Assembly (NCBI RefSeq): GCF_001620055.1
Contig: NZ_LQGY01000056.1
Span: 19,920-83,919, forward strand
DNA length: 64,000 nt
Direction of reading: 5' to 3'
Source of the DNA: Agromyces sp. NDB4Y10
GTDB lineage: Bacteria > Actinomycetota > Actinomycetes > Actinomycetales > Microbacteriaceae
The notes under the pieces are model-generated. The model was not told the DNA's origin. It was given only the letters and a program-made list of their open reading frames with translations, and did no database searches. Made by a program: the position numbers and the translations under genes. This document shows, in pieces, positions 1 to 8,923 of this stretch. The first letter of the stretch is position 1, and each line of letters starts with the position of its first letter.

Positions 1-1531
1 CGTCGGGCCTGCCGAGGACGATGCCGAGCACGTACGTCAGGGCGAGGAGCACGAACGGCTCGTACGCGATCGTGTAGAAGTGGAACACCGTGCGCTCCAC
101 GTAGAGCAGCCACGGCAGGTACCCGGCCCCCACGCCGAGCAGGACGGCGCCCGCCTGCCACTCCCGGTACCGTGCGAAGCGGTAGACGAGGTACACCGAG
201 GCGAGGGTGGCCGCCCACCAGATCAGCGGGTTCGCGATGCCGATGATGGACGACACGCACTCGCCCCCGCCGCAGCCGTCGACCTCGGCGTAGTACATGT
301 TCGTCGGACGGAGCATGAGCGGCCACGTCAGCGGGTTCGCCTCCCACGGGTGGTCGGTTCGGACCCCCACGTGGTAGCCGTAGGCGGCCTGGTGGTAGTG
401 CCACAGGCTCTGCAGCGGATGCGGCACCCAGGACCAGAACCCGGTGGCCGCATTCTCGGGCTGGTCGGCCCAGTCGCGGTAGTACCCGCCCGAGGTCACG
501 AGCCAGCCGGTCCACGACGCGAGGTAGGTGGCGGCCGCGACGGGGACGAGCAGCAGGAACGTGACCGGCCCCTGCTTGAGGACCGCGCCCTCGACGAAGA
601 ACGGCAGCCCGGCGCGACGCCTCGCGAGCGCGTCGACGAGCACGAGGTAGACCCCCACCGCCGCCAGGAAGTACAGCCCCGACCACTTCACGGCGATCGC
701 CGCGCCGAACGCGACGCCCGCCGCGACCACCCAGGGTCTCGCCCACACCACCGGACCCGACCGGGGCTCGGCGCCGTCGGCCCGCAGCGCCGCGAGCCGC
801 GCGGAGAACCGGTCCTCGGTCTTCGCTCGATCGAGCAGCATGAACCAGAAGCCCAGCAGGCAGAACAGCATCAGCCAGTTGTCGAGCAGGCCCACGCGGC
901 TCATGACGATGGCGTTGCCGTCGACCGCGAACAGCAGCCCGGCGATCACGGCGAGCAAGGTGGACCGGAACAGGATGCGGCCGACCATGGTCAGCGCGAA
1001 CACCGCGACGACGCCGGCGAGCGCCGTCGACGCGCGCCACCAGAACGCGCTGTCGGCGCCGAAGAGCGCCATGCCGAGCCCGATCATCCACTTGCCGAGC
1101 GGCGGGTGGACCACGTACGACGGGTCGTCGGAGAAGACGTCGGTGTCGCCGCGCGCGAAGTCCTCGTTCGCGCCCTCGGGCCAGGCCGATTCGTAGCCGT
1201 TCGCGATGAGCGTCCACGCGTCCTTCACGTAGTACGTCTCGTCGAAGACGATCTCGTGGGGGTGGCCGAGGTTCCAGAAGCGCAGCAGCGCCGCGATGAG
1301 CGCGACCGCGATGGGGCCGCCCCAGTACCAGACGGCGCGCCGGCGGGGGGTGCGCGACAGGTGCGCCCAGCGTTCGTCGAGGCGCGACCCGCGCGGGCCG
1401 GGGTCGGTCGCGGGAGCGTCGACCGGGCCGGTCGCGGTCCCGGGCTCGGCCTCGGCGGCGCGCTCTGGCGGTTCCGGCGGGGTGACGGATGCGGCGTCGC
1501 GCGCGTCGGCGCCGACCCCGTTCGAACCCAT
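1..1531 (-). CDS. pmt: Protein O-mannosyltransferase (PMT family), 3' end beyond window
   Basis: Polytopic GT39 family glycosyltransferase. In actinobacteria such enzymes move mannose from polyprenyl-phosphomannose to Ser/Thr of proteins being exported. About 510 codons are visible. They comprise a Pro/Ala-rich cytoplasmic head of about 65 residues, a first membrane span near residues 70-87, and the first extracytoplasmic loop with the acidic pair Asp97-Glu98 (FDETYYVKDAW), the catalytic signature of the family. Many hydrophobic spans follow, plus a luminal segment with HPPLGKW and a Trp-rich loop. The reading frame is open to position 1, so the C-terminus lies outside. The ATG at 1531 follows a TACAGT -10 by 7 nt, implying a leaderless mRNA. 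It diverges from rsmI, as in other actinobacteria. Family assignment is firm; the protein substrates are unknown. Confidence 0.93.
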   Translation of the reverse strand, partial: MGSNGVGADARDAASVTPPEPPERAAEAEPGTATGPVDAPATDPGPRGSRLDERWAHLSRTPRRRAVWYWGGPIAVALIAALLRFWNLGHPHEIVFDETYYVKDAWTLIANGYESAWPEGANEDFARGDTDVFSDDPSYVVHPPLGKWMIGLGMALFGADSAFWWRASTALAGVVAVFALTMVGRILFRSTLLAVIAGLLFAVDGNAIVMSRVGLLDNWLMLFCLLGFWFMLLDRAKTEDRFSARLAALRADGAEPRSGPVVWARPWVVAAGVAFGAAIAVKWSGLYFLAAVGVYLVLVDALARRRAGLPFFVEGAVLKQGPVTFLLLVPVAAATYLASWTGWLVTSGGYYRDWADQPENAATGFWSWVPHPLQSLWHYHQAAYGYHVGVRTDHPWEANPLTWPLMLRPTNMYYAEVDGCGGGECVSSIIGIANPLIWWAATLASVYLVYRFARYREWQAGAVLLGVGAGYLPWLLYVERTVFHFYTIAYEPFVLLALTYVLGIVLGRPD

Positions 1532-1538
1532 GCGCCCC

Positions 1539-1577
1539 ACTGTAGCCGCGCCCGCCGCGGCATCCGTGCGTCAGACT
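1539..1577. promoter_or_regulatory. Divergent leaderless promoter pair, pmt / rsmI
   Basis: On the minus strand TACAGT (1544-1539) lies 7 nt before the pmt ATG. On the plus strand CAGACT (1572-1577) lies 6 nt before the rsmI GTG. With so little room, both transcripts should start at or next to the start codon. No TTGACA-like -35 is evident. Confidence 0.55.
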
Positions 1578-1583
1578 GGACCG

Positions 1584-2411
1584 GTGATCATCCTCGCGGC
1601 GACGCCCATCGGCAACCTCGGCGACGCCTCCGCACGGCTCCGGCAGGCGCTCGAGGACGCGACCGTCGTCGCCTCCGAGGACACCCGCGTGACCCAGCGG
1701 CTGCTCGCCGGCCTCGGCATCGCCAACCGGCCGAAGCTCATCGCCCTGCACGAGCACAACGAGCGGGCGCGCGCCGCCGACCTCGTCGAGCTCGCGCGCG
1801 ACGGCGACCTGCTCGTGCTGAGCGACGCGGGCATGCCGACGGTGTCCGACCCGGGCTTCCCGCTGGTGCAGGCCGCGGTCGAGGCGGGCGTCGACGTGAC
1901 GGCGATCCCGGGCCCGAGCGCGGTGATCACCGCGCTCGCCGTGTCGGGGCTGCCGACCGACCGCTTCGCGTTCGAGGGGTTCCTGCCGCGCAAGGCGGGC
2001 GAGCGGATGCGGCGGCTCGCCGACCTCGCCGCCGACCGTCGCACGCTCGTGTTCTTCGAGGCGCCGTCGCGGCTCGCGGCCACGCTCGGCGCGCTCGCCG
2101 AGGCGTTCGGCGACGACCGACCCGCCGCGGTCTGCCGGGAACTCACCAAGCTGCACGAGGAGGTCCGCCGCGGTCCGGTCGGCGAGCTCGCCGCCTGGGC
2201 TGCCGACGGCGTGCGCGGCGAGATCTGCATCGTGGTGGGCGGCGCCGCCGAGCCGGCTCCGGCCGATGCCGGCGAGGCCGTGGCGCGGGTCGTCGCGCTC
2301 GCGGCATCCGGTACCCGGTTGAAGGACGCCGCGGCCGCCGTCGCCGCCGAGACCGGCCTGGGGCGCCGCGACCTGTACGAGGCGGCGCTGGAGGCTCGTC
2401 GGGGCGACTGA
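1584..2411 (+). CDS. rsmI: 16S rRNA (cytidine(1402)-2'-O)-methyltransferase RsmI
   Basis: Uses S-adenosylmethionine to 2'-O-methylate C1402 in the decoding centre of 16S rRNA. The 275-residue protein has the full tetrapyrrole-methylase-fold signature: ATPIGNLGD near residues 6-14, LSDAGMPTVSDPG near 79-91, IPGPSA near 109-114, then FEGFLPRK and the FFEAPSR segment. Length is normal for the family. I chose the GTG at 1584 because homology starts at once (VIILAATPIGN) and a CAGACT box sits 6 nt upstream; longer in-frame starts would run into the pmt promoter and coding region. It is head-to-head with pmt and 104 bp before an oxidoreductase. Confidence 0.96.
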   Translation: MIILAATPIGNLGDASARLRQALEDATVVASEDTRVTQRLLAGLGIANRPKLIALHEHNERARAADLVELARDGDLLVLSDAGMPTVSDPGFPLVQAAVEAGVDVTAIPGPSAVITALAVSGLPTDRFAFEGFLPRKAGERMRRLADLAADRRTLVFFEAPSRLAATLGALAEAFGDDRPAAVCRELTKLHEEVRRGPVGELAAWAADGVRGEICIVVGGAAEPAPADAGEAVARVVALAASGTRLKDAAAAVAAETGLGRRDLYEAALEARRGD

Positions 2412-2515
2412 ACCTGCGAGTCCATTCGCTTGCATCGGAATCACAGGTGCTTCCCAAGCGCCTCCCACCGGCCGGACGCACGATGACCGTGACAACGGAG
2501 TCCGGGGAGGGCGTC

Positions 2516-3622
2516 ATGGCCAAGGCAGTGCGGTTCAGTGAATTCGGCGGACCGGAGGTGCTCGAGATCCAGGAGATCCCGACGCCCGCACCCGGCCCGG
2601 GCGAAGTGCTCGTCGAGGTGTACGCCGCCGGGATCTCGCCCGTCGAGACGGCCGTGCGACTCGGCGACAACGCCGACCGGTGGCCGGTCGAGTTCCCCTC
2701 CGGACAGGGGCGCGAGTTCGCGGGCGTGGTCGCCCAGGTCGGGCCGGGCGTCACGCGGTTCCGCCGCGGCGCGGAGGTCATGGGCTACGTCGCCCGCGGT
2801 GCGCACGCCACGCACGTGGTCGTGCCCGAGACCCAGCTCCTGCCCAAGCCGATCTCGCTCTCGTGGGAGATCGCCGGGTCGCTCTACGTGGCCGGCACCA
2901 CCGCCCTCGGCGCGGTCGAGGGCCTGAACCTCGGCGCGAACGACGTCGTCGTCATCACGGCCGCGGCCGGCGGCATCGGCTGCCTGGCGGCGCAGTTCGC
3001 GCGGGCTCGGGGCGCCGTCGTCATCGGCAGCACCACCGAGGAGCGGTTCGACTTCGTCCGGCAGTTCGGCGTGGTGCCGGTCTCCTACGGCCCGGACCTC
3101 GCCGTCCGCGTCCGCGCCGTCACCAGGGCGCCCGTCACCGCGTTCCTCGATTTCCTCGGCGGCGAGTCCGACGAGGCGGCCGCGCTCGGCGTGCCGTCCA
3201 CGCGCGTGTTCACCACGACCGACTGGGGCGCCGTGGAGGACCACGACGCGGTGAAGCTCTACGCGGGCGACACCATCGCGCTCGCGCGCGTCGCGCAGCT
3301 CGTCGCCGACCGCCAGATCCGGCTCCCCATCGCCGACGTGTTCTCCCTGTCCGAGATCGCCGACGCGTACCGGCAGCTCGACCAGCGGGACTCGGCGGGC
3401 AAGATCGTCATCGGCATGAAGCTCGTCGACTACAAGGGGCAGAAGGTGCGGCCGTCCCGGCTCAAGCAGCAGGACGTCACCATCGGCGTCCCCACGCGGC
3501 ACGAGCGCGTCAGCGTCGAGGGCGTGCTGCCGCCGGTGATCGGCGACGGCCGCGCGCGCCGGCTGCGCACGGGCTCGATCCCGCAGGTCGGGGCGCCCGC
3601 CGCGGCGGCGCCCGTGCGCTGA
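2516..3622 (+). CDS. Quinone-oxidoreductase-like MDR protein with extended basic tail
   Basis: Zinc-free medium-chain dehydrogenase/reductase of the NADPH:quinone oxidoreductase type. Residues 1-125 form the GroES-like domain (GPGEVLVEV, GQGREFAGVV). Residues 140-300 form the Rossmann domain with AAAGGIGCLAAQFA near 149-162, the dinucleotide loop. There are no zinc-binding Cys residues. The ATG at 2516 follows GGGGAGGG at 2504-2511, a strong ribosome site. At 368 residues it exceeds the usual 310-340 because of a tail of about 55 residues after the last helix (rich in Lys, Arg, Val and Pro, ending in a low-complexity Ala/Pro stretch). The substrate cannot be told from sequence. It stands alone between rsmI and metG and was probably inserted into the conserved block. 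Confidence 0.85.
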   Translation: MAKAVRFSEFGGPEVLEIQEIPTPAPGPGEVLVEVYAAGISPVETAVRLGDNADRWPVEFPSGQGREFAGVVAQVGPGVTRFRRGAEVMGYVARGAHATHVVVPETQLLPKPISLSWEIAGSLYVAGTTALGAVEGLNLGANDVVVITAAAGGIGCLAAQFARARGAVVIGSTTEERFDFVRQFGVVPVSYGPDLAVRVRAVTRAPVTAFLDFLGGESDEAAALGVPSTRVFTTTDWGAVEDHDAVKLYAGDTIALARVAQLVADRQIRLPIADVFSLSEIADAYRQLDQRDSAGKIVIGMKLVDYKGQKVRPSRLKQQDVTIGVPTRHERVSVEGVLPPVIGDGRARRLRTGSIPQVGAPAAAAPVR

Positions 3623-3675
3623 TCGTCCGGGCCGGGGCCGCCCCCGGCCCGGCGTTACGCGGCGTGCGCCGCCCG

Positions 3676-3681
3676 TAGGAT
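3676..3681 (+). promoter_or_regulatory. -10 box TAGGAT for leaderless metG
   Basis: TAGGAT lies 7 nt before the metG ATG at 3689, with no Shine-Dalgarno between. This supports this ATG as both transcription and translation start. Confidence 0.55.
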
Positions 3682-3688
3682 TGTCGGC

Positions 3689-5247
<1,559 letters not shown>

Positions 5248-5251
<4 letters not shown>

Positions 5252-6159
5252 CGGCTCCGGCCGACCACCTGCGCACCCGATCCGACGGCGGACGCGCCGT
5301 CGAGTACCCGCCGGCGCCCGAGCCGCTCGCGGTCGCGGTGTACGACAACCACACCCACCTCGAGATCGCCGACGGCGCGATGCCGCTGACGCCGCACGAG
5401 CACCTCGAGCGTGCGGCATCCGTCGGCGTCGCCGGTGCGGTGCAGGTCGGCACGGATGTCGCCACCAGCCGCTGGTCGGCCGAGATGGCCGCCCGCGAAC
5501 CCCGCCTGCTCGCGGCCGTCGCACTGCACCCCAACGAGGCGCCGGAACTCGACGCCCGCGGGGAGCTCGATGCCGCGATCGACGTCATCGACGAGCTCGC
5601 CGCGCAGCCGCGCGTGCGCGCCGTCGGCGAGACCGGCCTCGACTTCTACCGCACCGGCGACGACGGCCGCGACGCGCAGTTCCGCTCGTTCGAGGCGCAC
5701 CTCGACATCGCGAAGCAGCACGGGATCGCGCTGCAGATCCACGACCGGGACGCCCACGACGAGGTCGTTGCGACGCTGCGCCGCGCGGGCGCGCCCGACA
5801 CCACGATCTTCCACTGCTTCTCGGGCGACGCCGAGCTCGCCCGGCTCGCCGCCGATGCCGGCTGGTACTGCTCGTTCGCGGGCAACGTCACGTTCAAGAA
5901 CGCCGAGAACCTGCGGGAGGCGCTGCGCGTCCTCCCGCGCGAGCTGCTCCTCGTCGAGACCGATGCGCCGTACCTCACGCCCGTGCCGCTCCGCGGCCGG
6001 CCCAATGCGCCCTACCTGGTGCCGCACACCATGCGGTTCCTCGCCGAGACCCTCGACGCCGACCTCGACGGACTCTGCGCGCAGGTCGCCGAGAACACCG
6101 TGCGGGCCTACGGGTCGTGGGACGACGGCCTCGCTGCCGACGCGGCGGGATCCGCGTGA
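5248..6159 (+). CDS. tatD: TatD family metal-dependent DNase/hydrolase
   Basis: TIM-barrel metal hydrolase of the TatD family, whose members act as 3'-5' exonucleases or DNases, with repair roles proposed in several bacteria. Metal ligands visible: His35 and His37 (DNHTHLE), Glu in GETGLDFYR near 127, His in [15 protein letters not shown] context near 165, His in FHCFSG near 190, and Asp in [10 protein letters not shown] near 236. 303 residues including an N-terminal extension of about 30 residues before the first barrel strand. The GTG at 5248 overlaps the metG stop as GTGA, so translation is coupled. In many actinobacteria an rpfB-type gene lies between tatD and rsmA; here only 67 bp separate them. 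Confidence 0.93.
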
Positions 6160-6226
6160 ACCGGCGCGCCGTGACCACCGTCGCCCCCACGTGCCGCAGC
6201 ATCGACACCGTGCGGGGGAGCATCCG

Positions 6227-7120
6227 GTGAACGCGCACCGCCACGAGGCCGACGGGGCGGACCGCACCGCGCGCCTCCTCGGACCCGCCGAGATCCGCGA
6301 CCTCGCCGAGCTGCTCGACGTCACGCCGACGAAGAAGCTCGGCCAGAACTTCGTGCACGACGGCAACACCGTGCGCCGCATCGTGCAGACCGCGGGCGTC
6401 GAACGGGGGGAGACGGTCCTCGAGATCGGGCCGGGCCTCGGCTCGCTGACCCTCGGACTGCTCGAGGCCGGCGCCGACGTCATCGCCGTCGAGATCGACG
6501 GCCGCCTCGCCCGGCAACTGCCGCACACCGCCACCGTGATGCAGCCCGGGACGCGCCTCACCGTCGTGCACGACGACGCGCTCCGCGTCACGTCGCTGCC
6601 CGGAGCGCCCACGCGGCTCGTCGCGAACCTGCCGTACAACGTCTCCGTGCCCGTGCTGCTCCACCTGCTCGAGCACCTGCCGTCGCTGCGCAGCGGCATC
6701 GTCATGGTGCAGGCCGAGGTGGGGCACCGGCTCGCGGCCGAACCGGGCTCGAAGGTGTACGGCGCTCCGAGCGTCAAGGCCGCCTGGTACGGCCGGTGGC
6801 GCATCGCCGGCCAGGTCTCCCGCATGGTGTTCTGGCCGGTGCCGAACGTCGACTCGGTGCTCGTCGGCTTCGAGCGCGGCGAGGCGCCCGGCGACCCGCC
6901 CGGAACCGAGGCGGAGCGCGTCGCCGTGTTCGCGCTCGTCGACGCCGCGTTCCAGCAGCGTCGCAAGATGCTGCGTCAGTCCCTCTCCGGGGTGCTCGGC
7001 GGCACGTCGGCCGCGGCGACGGCGGTGCTCGAGCGTGCGGGCATCGACCCGCAGGCCCGCGGCGAGCAGCTCACCGTCGACGACTTCCTGCGTGTGGCGC
7101 GCGCCGCGGCATCCGCCTGA
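6227..7120 (+). CDS. rsmA: 16S rRNA (adenine(1518)-N6/adenine(1519)-N6)-dimethyltransferase
   Basis: KsgA-type enzyme that dimethylates two adjacent adenines in the 3' hairpin of 16S rRNA late in small-subunit assembly. [10 protein letters not shown] at residues 36-45, the SAM loop [10 protein letters not shown] near 66-75, acidic VEIDGRLA, and the catalytic NLPYN near 135-139 are all present. FAL(V)[15 protein letters not shown] marks the C-terminal RNA-binding domain. 297 residues, typical length. The GTG at 6227 has GGGGGAG at 6214-6220, 6 nt away. Loss of this enzyme confers kasugamycin resistance in other bacteria (family knowledge). It follows tatD by 67 bp and was probably transcribed with metG-tatD. 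Confidence 0.97.
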   Translation: MNAHRHEADGADRTARLLGPAEIRDLAELLDVTPTKKLGQNFVHDGNTVRRIVQTAGVERGETVLEIGPGLGSLTLGLLEAGADVIAVEIDGRLARQLPHTATVMQPGTRLTVVHDDALRVTSLPGAPTRLVANLPYNVSVPVLLHLLEHLPSLRSGIVMVQAEVGHRLAAEPGSKVYGAPSVKAAWYGRWRIAGQVSRMVFWPVPNVDSVLVGFERGEAPGDPPGTEAERVAVFALVDAAFQQRRKMLRQSLSGVLGGTSAAATAVLERAGIDPQARGEQLTVDDFLRVARAAASA

Positions 7121-7190
7121 CCGCGCACCGACCCGAGTACGGAGGAGCGGCCCGACGCCACCCCCTTGCGGCGGGCCCCCGCGCCCCGGG

Positions 7191-7196
7191 TAGCGT
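7191..7196 (+). promoter_or_regulatory. -10 box TAGCGT, leaderless DUF4287-like gene
   Basis: TAGCGT followed 6 nt later by the ATG at 7203; no Shine-Dalgarno sits between them. Confidence 0.5.
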
Positions 7197-7202
7197 GAGG
7201 GC

Positions 7203-7745
7203 ATGACGACGGACGGCATCGGATCGAGCGGCGACGGCGTCGGCGACGCCAAGGTGCGCGAGGTGACCGGGCGCGCACGCGAGGACTGGTTCGGCATCCT
7301 CGACGAGGCGGGGGCGCGCGAGTGGTCCCACCCCGAGATCGCCGCCTGGCTCGCGGCCGACCAGGGGGTCGACGCGTGGTGGTCGCAGCACCTCACCGTG
7401 GCGTACGAGCAGGCCCGCGGCATCCGTTCGCCCGGGCAGCGCCAGGACGGCATGTTCGAGGCGAGCGTCTCGCGCACGGTGCCGCTCGACGCGGTCGCGG
7501 CCCTCCACGCGCTGGCCGACGTGGTGGCCGCCGAACTCGCGATCGAGCCGCTCGCGCGCAACACGTCGGCTCGGCATCCGACCGCCCGCTTCCACCTCGA
7601 CGGCGGCGAGTTCGTGCTCGCCGGGTCGAGCCCGCGGGGCGACGAGCGCTCGTCGATCTCGCTCACGTGGGGGCGCATGCCGGACGGTTCGCGCGTCGCC
7701 GACGTGAAGGCGACGCTGCGCGAGTGGCTGGAGCGCGTGGGCTGA
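7203..7745 (+). CDS. DUF4287-like protein of unknown function
   Basis: 180-residue soluble acidic protein. Residues 18-75 resemble the DUF4287 module (an Asp-Trp-Phe start, then HPEIAAWLAADQGVD and WWSQHLTVAYEQARG). Residues 85-180 contain strands and a helix that could be a small START/AHSA1-like or YdhG-like half (FHLDGGEFVLAGS, SISLTWGRMPDGS), but this is a guess. I see no catalytic motif, signal peptide or membrane span. It sits between rsmA and ispE, where the mycobacterial block has no such gene, and has its own leaderless promoter. Only 22 bp separate it from the ispE start. Function unknown. Confidence 0.75.
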   Translation: MTTDGIGSSGDGVGDAKVREVTGRAREDWFGILDEAGAREWSHPEIAAWLAADQGVDAWWSQHLTVAYEQARGIRSPGQRQDGMFEASVSRTVPLDAVAALHALADVVAAELAIEPLARNTSARHPTARFHLDGGEFVLAGSSPRGDERSSISLTWGRMPDGSRVADVKATLREWLERVG

Positions 7746-7755
7746 CCGCATGCCC

Positions 7756-7761
7756 TAGCGT
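7756..7761 (+). promoter_or_regulatory. -10 box TAGCGT, leaderless ispE
   Basis: TAGCGT then 6 nt to the ispE ATG at 7768. It is the same hexamer and spacing as the preceding gene 565 bp upstream. Confidence 0.5.
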
Positions 7762-7767
7762 GGACGC

Positions 7768-8721
7768 ATGACGATCGCGGCGACCGACGAGGCAGTGCAC
7801 GTCCGAGCGCCGGGCAAGATCAACGTCTTCATGCGCGTCGGCGCGCTCGACGCCGACGGCTACCACGACGTCGCGACGGCCTACCAGGCGGTGTCGCTCT
7901 ACGAGGACGTGCGCGCGTGGCCCGACGACGACATCACCGTCTCGTTCAGCGGCACGGTCGACACCTCCGACCTGCCGACGGATGCCTCGAACCTCGCGGT
8001 CCGCGCGGCGAAGCTGCTCGCCCGGCACGCCGGGGTGCCCGGTGGGGTCCGCCTCGAGATCGAGAAGCACGTGCCCATCGCCGGCGGCATGGGCGGCGGG
8101 TCGGCGGACGCCGCGGCGACCCTCGTCGCCTGCGACGCGCTCTGGGGCACCGCGCTGCCGAAGGAGGAGCTGCACTCGCTCGCCGCGTCCCTCGGCGCCG
8201 ACGTGCCCTTCGCGCTCACCGGCGGCACCGCGATCGGTACCGGACGAGGCGACCGGCTGAGCCCGGCGCTCGCGACCGGGTCGTTCCACTGGGTGCTCGC
8301 CGTCGCCGAGTTCGGCCTGTCGACGCCGGCGGTCTACCGCGAACTCGACCGCCGGCGCGACGCCGGCCTCGAGGAGGACTGGCGCTCCGGCGCGGATGCG
8401 GCATCCGCTGCCTCGCCCACCGTCGACCTCGCGGTGCTGCAGGCGCTGCGCGCGGGCGACCCGCGCCGGCTCGCCACCGCGCTGCACAACGACCTGCAGT
8501 CGGCGGCGCTGTCGCTCGCGCCCGGCCTGGGCCGCATCCTCGACATCGGCGAGCGCAACGGCGCGCTCGCGGGCATCGTCTCGGGGTCGGGGCCGACGGT
8601 GGCGTTCCTCGTCGACGGCGCCGACTCGGCGATCGAGCTGCAGGTCGCGCTGTCGGCGGCGCGGCTCACCGCGGTCCACGTCCACGGGCCTGTGCACGGC
8701 GCCCGCGTCGTCCTCCGCTGA
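7768..8721 (+). CDS. ispE: 4-(cytidine 5'-diphospho)-2-C-methyl-D-erythritol kinase
   Basis: GHMP-family kinase that phosphorylates CDP-methylerythritol in the MEP pathway to isoprenoid precursors. [14 protein letters not shown] near residues 9-22 carries the catalytic Lys region. [17 protein letters not shown] near 104-120 is the GHMP ATP-binding loop. [12 protein letters not shown] and [15 protein letters not shown] form the C-terminal motifs. 317 residues, standard length. The start is fixed by the leaderless promoter. Another MEP enzyme, ispH, lies near the other end of the window, and uppS, which consumes the product, is between them. Confidence 0.96.
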   Translation: MTIAATDEAVHVRAPGKINVFMRVGALDADGYHDVATAYQAVSLYEDVRAWPDDDITVSFSGTVDTSDLPTDASNLAVRAAKLLARHAGVPGGVRLEIEKHVPIAGGMGGGSADAAATLVACDALWGTALPKEELHSLAASLGADVPFALTGGTAIGTGRGDRLSPALATGSFHWVLAVAEFGLSTPAVYRELDRRRDAGLEEDWRSGADAASAASPTVDLAVLQALRAGDPRRLATALHNDLQSAALSLAPGLGRILDIGERNGALAGIVSGSGPTVAFLVDGADSAIELQVALSAARLTAVHVHGPVHGARVVLR

Positions 8722-8786
8722 CGCGCGCCCTCCTCCCTCTCGGCGCGCACCCTCCCTCTTCTCCGCGCCCGCCCGTGCGGCGAGTT

Positions 8787-8832
8787 GATGCCAGGTGCAC
8801 CGCCGCGCGCCACCACCGGTGCAGGTGGCATC
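8787..8832 (+). terminator. Large imperfect hairpin after ispE
   Basis: GATGCCAGGTGCACCG (8787-8802) is complementary to 8817-8832 except for a central two-base mismatch, with a 14 nt loop. It lies 65 bp after ispE and upstream of the ABC-F promoter, so a transcription terminator is the simplest reading, though no U-tract follows. The flanking sequence is C/T-rich before and G-rich after. Confidence 0.45.
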
Positions 8833-8907
8833 ACTTCGTCACGGGGGGGCGGATGGGGTGAGGGGGAGGAGGAGCGGCGGGCGGCGGGGGCGCACAGGGT
8901 GGGTGGC

Positions 8908-8913
8908 TAGGGT
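8908..8913 (+). promoter_or_regulatory. -10 box TAGGGT for the ABC-F gene
   Basis: TAGGGT lies 10 nt before the ATG at 8924, giving a leader of at most a few nucleotides. Just upstream (8842-8890) is a G-run-rich purine tract able in principle to form a quadruplex. Confidence 0.45.
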
Positions 8914-8923
8914 TGAGCGCGAC

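Noticed and set aside
840..1196. Plus-strand open frame inside pmt
   Set aside because: Antisense to the conserved PMT protein; Ser/Pro-rich and featureless.
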